Shown one piece after another: positions 14,650 to 18,174 of a stretch of DNA of 18,174 bases. Origin of the DNA: Alphaproteobacteria bacterium (GTDB lineage: Bacteria > Pseudomonadota > Alphaproteobacteria > BOG-932 > Roseiterribacteraceae). The notes beneath the pieces were generated by a model, which saw only the letters and a program-made list of their open reading frames with translations, did not search any database and was not told where the DNA came from. The translations under genes and the position numbers were made by a program. The first letter of the stretch is position 1. The number at the start of each line of letters is the position of its first letter. Location of the stretch: assembly GCA_903970575.1 (NCBI GenBank), contig CAJCJC010000174.1:1-18174 (forward strand), given 5' to 3'.

Positions 14650-16824
14650 ATGGAATCGACCTTACCGGCGAATGACGGCGAGATGAATCCTGCTGTTCAA
14701 ATCCTGGGGAGCGAGCGGTTTATCAATCGGGAGCTTTCGTGGCTCGCCTTCGACCAGCGTGTCCTGGAGGAGGCGCAGAACCCGAACCATCCGTTGCTCG
14801 AGCGCGTCCGGTTTCTGTCCATCACCTCGTCCAATCTCGACGAATTCTTCATGGTGCGGTTTGCTGGCCTCAAGCAACAGGTCTTGGCCGGAATCGTTAC
14901 GCCAAGCCCCGACGGGCTTACGCCGCTTGAACAACTGGCGGCGGTGCGGCTGCGCGTACAGGAAATGACGCAGGAAGCGCGCACGACCTGGCATGCGCTC
15001 AAGCAGGAATTGCGTGTTAACGCAATCGCGGTAATCGATTCGGACGAACTCTCCAAGGCGGAGATCGAGTGGCTGCGCGGCAAGTTTGAATCCGATATTT
15101 TCCCGATCGTGACGCCGCTTGCTATGGGTCCCACCCATTCCTTCCCGTTCATTCTCAATCGCGGCATTTCGCTTGCGGTGCAAATGGTCGACGAAGCGGC
15201 CGGCCGGGAGCTTGAGGCGCTGGTGCCGATCCCGTCTCAGCTAGACCGGTTTGTCGCATTGCCAGGACCTGATGCGCGGTTCATTCCGCTGGAGCAGGTC
15301 ATTCTCCTTTTTCTGACCTATCTGTTTCCGCCTTTCACGCTGCGCGCGTCCGGCGTGTTCCGCATTCTGCGCGATAGCGATCTTGAGATCGATGATATCG
15401 ATGTCGGCGAAGACGCGCATCACCTCATGCTGAATATCGAGACCGCGCTTAAACGCCGAAGGCGTGGGAATGTCATCCGGCTTAACGCCAGCGCCGATAT
15501 GCCGCCGGATTTGCTTGACTTGTTGACCGAACAATTGGCGGTAGAGAAGGACGATGTCGTCATTTCCGAGGGCGTGATCGGCCTAGTTGACATCAAGCAA
15601 CTGATTTCCGATCGCCGCCCAGACCTGCTGTTCCCGCCCTATACCGCCCGCTTTCCCGAGCGCGTCCGCGATTTCGGCGGCGACTGTTTCGCGGCGATCC
15701 AGGCCAAGGACATCATCGTCCATCACCCATATGAGAGTTTCGACGTCGTCGTGCAGTTCCTGCGCCAGGCGAGCCGCGATCCCGACGTGGTCGCGATCAA
15801 GCAGACGCTCTATCGCACCTCAAACGACTCGCCGATCGTCAAGGCGCTGATCGAGGCGGCGGAGGCCGGGAAGTCGGTCACGGCCTCCGTCGAACTTAAG
15901 GCGCGATTCGACGAGGAAGCCAATCTGCGCTGGGCTCGTGATCTGGAGCGGGCGGGGGCGCAGGTCGTGTTCGGCTTTGTCGACCTCAAGATACATGCCA
16001 AGGTATCGCTCGTTGTCCGCCGAGAGGCTGGGACGTTGCGGTCCTATGTACATTATGGCACGGGCAACTATCACCCGATCACCGCCAAAATCTATACCGA
16101 CCTGTCGTTCTTCACATGCGACCCTGCGCTCACCCGTGACGCGCAGCGCATGTTCAACTTCATGACCGGTTACGCAAAGCCGGACGCGCTGGAAAAGCTT
16201 AAGATATCCCCGGTCAATCTGCGCGGCACCGTCGAATCCCTGATCGAACAAGAGATCGCGCACGCCGAGAAGGGCAAGCCGGCGCAGATTTGGGCAAAGA
16301 TCAACAGTTTGGTCGATCCGGAGATGATCGACCTTCTCTATAAGGCATCGTCGGCGGGCGTCGAAATAGATTTAGTCGTCCGCGGCATATGCTGTTTGAG
16401 ACCGGGCGTTCCTGGCCTGTCCGACCGCATTCGGGTGCGCAGCCTCATTGGCCGTTTCCTGGAACATTCGCGTATTATCTGCTTCGGCGCCGGCCATGGA
16501 ATTCCATCGACGCATACAAAGATATTCATTTCGTCCGCCGATTGGATGCCGCGCAATCTCGATCACCGTATCGAAACTCTGGTTCCCTTGGAAAACGCCA
16601 CGGTGCGAAGCCAGGTACTTGATCAGATCATGGTGGCTAATCTGAAGGACGATACCCAAAGCTGGCAGATGCAGCCTAACGGAACCTACAAGCGAGTTAA
16701 GCACGGCCGCAATCCGTTCTCGGCCCATAACTATTTTATGACCAATCCCAGCCTGTCGGGCCGTGGAAGCGCGACGGGAGAGGCGCGCGACCCGCCGCGC
16801 TTGCAGCTCAAAACGGCGACGTGA
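14650..16824 (+). CDS. ppk: Polyphosphate kinase PPK1
   Basis: PPK1 reversibly polymerises the terminal phosphate of ATP into inorganic polyphosphate. The product is 724 residues from the ATG at 14650, within the usual range. The N-terminal domain shows [20 protein letters not shown] and [12 protein letters not shown]. The catalytic domains carry the two active histidines, H449 in DLKIHAK and H606 in FLEHSRI, exactly 157 residues apart as H435 and H592 are in E. coli. [18 protein letters not shown] and [16 protein letters not shown] are further family signatures. An ATG at 14638 adds four residues, but GAGG stands just ahead of 14650, so the second ATG is preferred. The stop overlaps the ppx GTG start as GTGA. 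The divergent neighbour is sixA, with a palindromic intergenic element between them. Confidence 0.96.
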   Translation: MESTLPANDGEMNPAVQILGSERFINRELSWLAFDQRVLEEAQNPNHPLLERVRFLSITSSNLDEFFMVRFAGLKQQVLAGIVTPSPDGLTPLEQLAAVRLRVQEMTQEARTTWHALKQELRVNAIAVIDSDELSKAEIEWLRGKFESDIFPIVTPLAMGPTHSFPFILNRGISLAVQMVDEAAGRELEALVPIPSQLDRFVALPGPDARFIPLEQVILLFLTYLFPPFTLRASGVFRILRDSDLEIDDIDVGEDAHHLMLNIETALKRRRRGNVIRLNASADMPPDLLDLLTEQLAVEKDDVVISEGVIGLVDIKQLISDRRPDLLFPPYTARFPERVRDFGGDCFAAIQAKDIIVHHPYESFDVVVQFLRQASRDPDVVAIKQTLYRTSNDSPIVKALIEAAEAGKSVTASVELKARFDEEANLRWARDLERAGAQVVFGFVDLKIHAKVSLVVRREAGTLRSYVHYGTGNYHPITAKIYTDLSFFTCDPALTRDAQRMFNFMTGYAKPDALEKLKISPVNLRGTVESLIEQEIAHAEKGKPAQIWAKINSLVDPEMIDLLYKASSAGVEIDLVVRGICCLRPGVPGLSDRIRVRSLIGRFLEHSRIICFGAGHGIPSTHTKIFISSADWMPRNLDHRIETLVPLENATVRSQVLDQIMVANLKDDTQSWQMQPNGTYKRVKHGRNPFSAHNYFMTNPSLSGRGSATGEARDPPRLQLKTAT

Positions 16825-18174
16825 GGGAGCCGCGATGGCGTTCGCGCCGGGGCCTAACCTCGGCGCCGTCTCGGCCTTCCGCGGTCCCAGTGAAGCGGTC
16901 AGCCGCGGAGTTGCCCTTTGATAAGTTCAGGTCGCATTTGGCGCCCGACGGCGGTCCGATTGCGGTTATCGATATTGGCTCCAATTCCATTCGTCTCGTC
17001 GTGTTCGAGGCTCTGACGCGCGAGCCGGCGCCGATCTTCAATGAGAAAATCTTCGCGGCGCTTGGTAAGACGGTTGGGGAGACCGGCCGGCTCAACCCCG
17101 AAGGCGTATCGCAGGCCTTCTCTACCCTGACCCGGTTCAGCCGGCTGCTGAAAGCAATGCAGGTCGAAACCTGCCACGTCGTCGCCACCGCGGCGGTGCG
17201 GGATGCGGCCGACGGAGTGACGTTCCTCGACGAGGTGAAGAGGCGCGCCGAGCTCAACGTCACGATCATCAGCGGCGAGGAAGAGGGGCGGCTTTCGGCT
17301 GAAGGGGTTTTGTCCGGCATTCCTGACGCCGATGGGATGATGGGTGATATGGGTGGCGGCTCGGTTGAGCTGGTCCGTCTGGTCAAGGGCGTGGTCGGCA
17401 AGCGCACGACAATGCCATTCGGTCCCTTCCGGCTTATGGCGCTCGGCGGGGCCTATCAAAGCCGGGTGGCCGCCGTTGACGCCCGCTTGGCTGCGTTGGG
17501 CTGGTTACCCGAGGTTGCGGGCGCGACGGTCTACGCCGTTGGCGGCATCTGGCGCGCCTTCGCAAAGGTGCATATGGAGCAAGTAGGCCATCCGCTACAT
17601 ATCATCCATCACTACGCCATCGATACGCGCGAAGCGATTGACTTCGCGCAGTTCCTGTCGCGGCTCAGTCGAGCCTCGATCGAGGGGACGGGCATTTCGC
17701 GCCGGCGCGTGGAGGCGCTGCCCTATGCGGCGATGTTCATGGAAAGATTGCTGAAGCGGGCCCAACCGCAAAAGCTCGTCTTCTCGGCGTTCGGCCTGCG
17801 TGAAGGCATTCTGCACGATCTGCTGCCCCCCGAGACCCGCGCGCTCGATCCCCTGTTGTCGGCCTGCGACGCAGTCGCCAACCGGCTTGGGCGGTTCGGC
17901 GCCGCGGATTCGCTCATCGCCTGGCTTCGCCCGCTCGGGCCGTCATCCCCAATTTTACAGCGCTTGGCCATGGCGTCATGTCTCCTTAGCGATATCGGAT
18001 GGTTGGAACACCCGGATTACCGCAGCGAGCAGGCCTATCTGCGCGCGCTTCGAATGCCGTTTGGCGGCATCGACCACCTAGGCCGCGCCTTTATCGCGCT
18101 CGCGCTCAGCATTCGCTACGGCGGTCGCGCGGACGACCCATTCACCGCCGTATCGCAAGCGCTGCTCGACGAGC
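16821..18174 (+). CDS. ppx: Exopolyphosphatase (Ppx/GppA family), cut by the right edge
   Basis: Ppx removes terminal phosphates from polyphosphate chains; family members may also act on pppGpp. 451 codons are visible before the window ends, and alphaproteobacterial members run to about 500 residues, so the C-terminus is missing. The actin-like ATPase fold is clear: phosphate-1 motif [15 protein letters not shown] (D51), [12 protein letters not shown], the catalytic glutamate in SGEEEGRLS (E153-E155 region), and phosphate-2 motif [10 protein letters not shown] (D176). An HD-like helical C-terminal domain begins around residue 300. The GTG at 16821 overlaps the ppk stop as GTGA and gives a basic N-terminal tail of about 44 residues. 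In-frame GTG 16890 and TTG 16911 are shorter options. An ATG at 16835 with a strong binding site is out of frame and stops after 28 codons. Confidence 0.92.
   Translation, partial: MREPRWRSRRGLTSAPSRPSAVPVKRSAAELPFDKFRSHLAPDGGPIAVIDIGSNSIRLVVFEALTREPAPIFNEKIFAALGKTVGETGRLNPEGVSQAFSTLTRFSRLLKAMQVETCHVVATAAVRDAADGVTFLDEVKRRAELNVTIISGEEEGRLSAEGVLSGIPDADGMMGDMGGGSVELVRLVKGVVGKRTTMPFGPFRLMALGGAYQSRVAAVDARLAALGWLPEVAGATVYAVGGIWRAFAKVHMEQVGHPLHIIHHYAIDTREAIDFAQFLSRLSRASIEGTGISRRRVEALPYAAMFMERLLKRAQPQKLVFSAFGLREGILHDLLPPETRALDPLLSACDAVANRLGRFGAADSLIAWLRPLGPSSPILQRLAMASCLLSDIGWLEHPDYRSEQAYLRALRMPFGGIDHLGRAFIALALSIRYGGRADDPFTAVSQALLDE

Noticed and set aside
1..18174. Search for a CRISPR array, insertion sequence, tRNA or phage-like module
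   Set aside because: No spaced repeat array, transposase, terminal inverted repeats or tRNA-like cloverleaf was recognised; the content is compact core chromosome.

Overview
The window looks like a stretch of core chromosome from an alphaproteobacterium, probably Rhodospirillales-like. The G+C content is high, roughly 60% by eye. Protein sequences and gene order match that group: an lptF-lptG-surA-pdxA cluster, pepA-holC, an aa3-type oxidase subunit IV-like miniprotein, purM-purN, DUF2066/AI-2E/hda, and ppk-ppx. I see no mobile element, CRISPR array, tRNA or rRNA. Genes are densely packed and no gap longer than 300 bases lacks a gene.

Left part (1-4513, minus strand): transcription runs leftward through lptF, lptG, surA and pdxA, with pdxA cut by the left edge. 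LptF and LptG form the membrane part of the LPS exporter, SurA is a periplasmic chaperone for outer-membrane proteins, and PdxA makes a vitamin B6 precursor. The gene usually found between lptG and surA in alphaproteobacteria, lptD, is absent; only 32 bases separate the two. A 141-base divergent region (4514-4654) separates lptF from pepA.

Middle-left (4655-7337): pepA (leucyl aminopeptidase), holC (DNA polymerase III chi) and ndk lie on the plus strand. A perfect 28-base palindrome then separates ndk from a convergent 48-codon gene resembling bacterial aa3-type cytochrome c oxidase subunit IV.

Middle (7423-12339): purM and purN overlap on the minus strand and carry out two steps of de novo purine synthesis. 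Divergent from them is a tightly packed plus-strand set: a secreted DUF2066 protein, an AI-2E/PerM family membrane protein, and an Hda-type DnaA-family ATPase with an N-terminal clamp-binding motif. purM has no normal start codon at its expected start. An ATA preceded by GAGGA sits where an ATG would be expected.

Right part (12461-18174): an unrecognised polytopic membrane protein (possibly a GT-C type glycosyltransferase) converges on a SixA-like histidine phosphatase. Divergent from sixA are ppk (polyphosphate kinase 1) and ppx (exopolyphosphatase, cut by the right edge), whose coding regions overlap by four bases. Together ppk and ppx make and degrade polyphosphate.

The content is mostly housekeeping and I found no convincing novel system. 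The points most worth a second look are the missing lptD, the apparent AUA start of purM, the duplicated start region and 12-codon upstream ORF before the DUF2066 gene, the palindrome in the sixA/ppk intergenic region, and the unassigned membrane protein.
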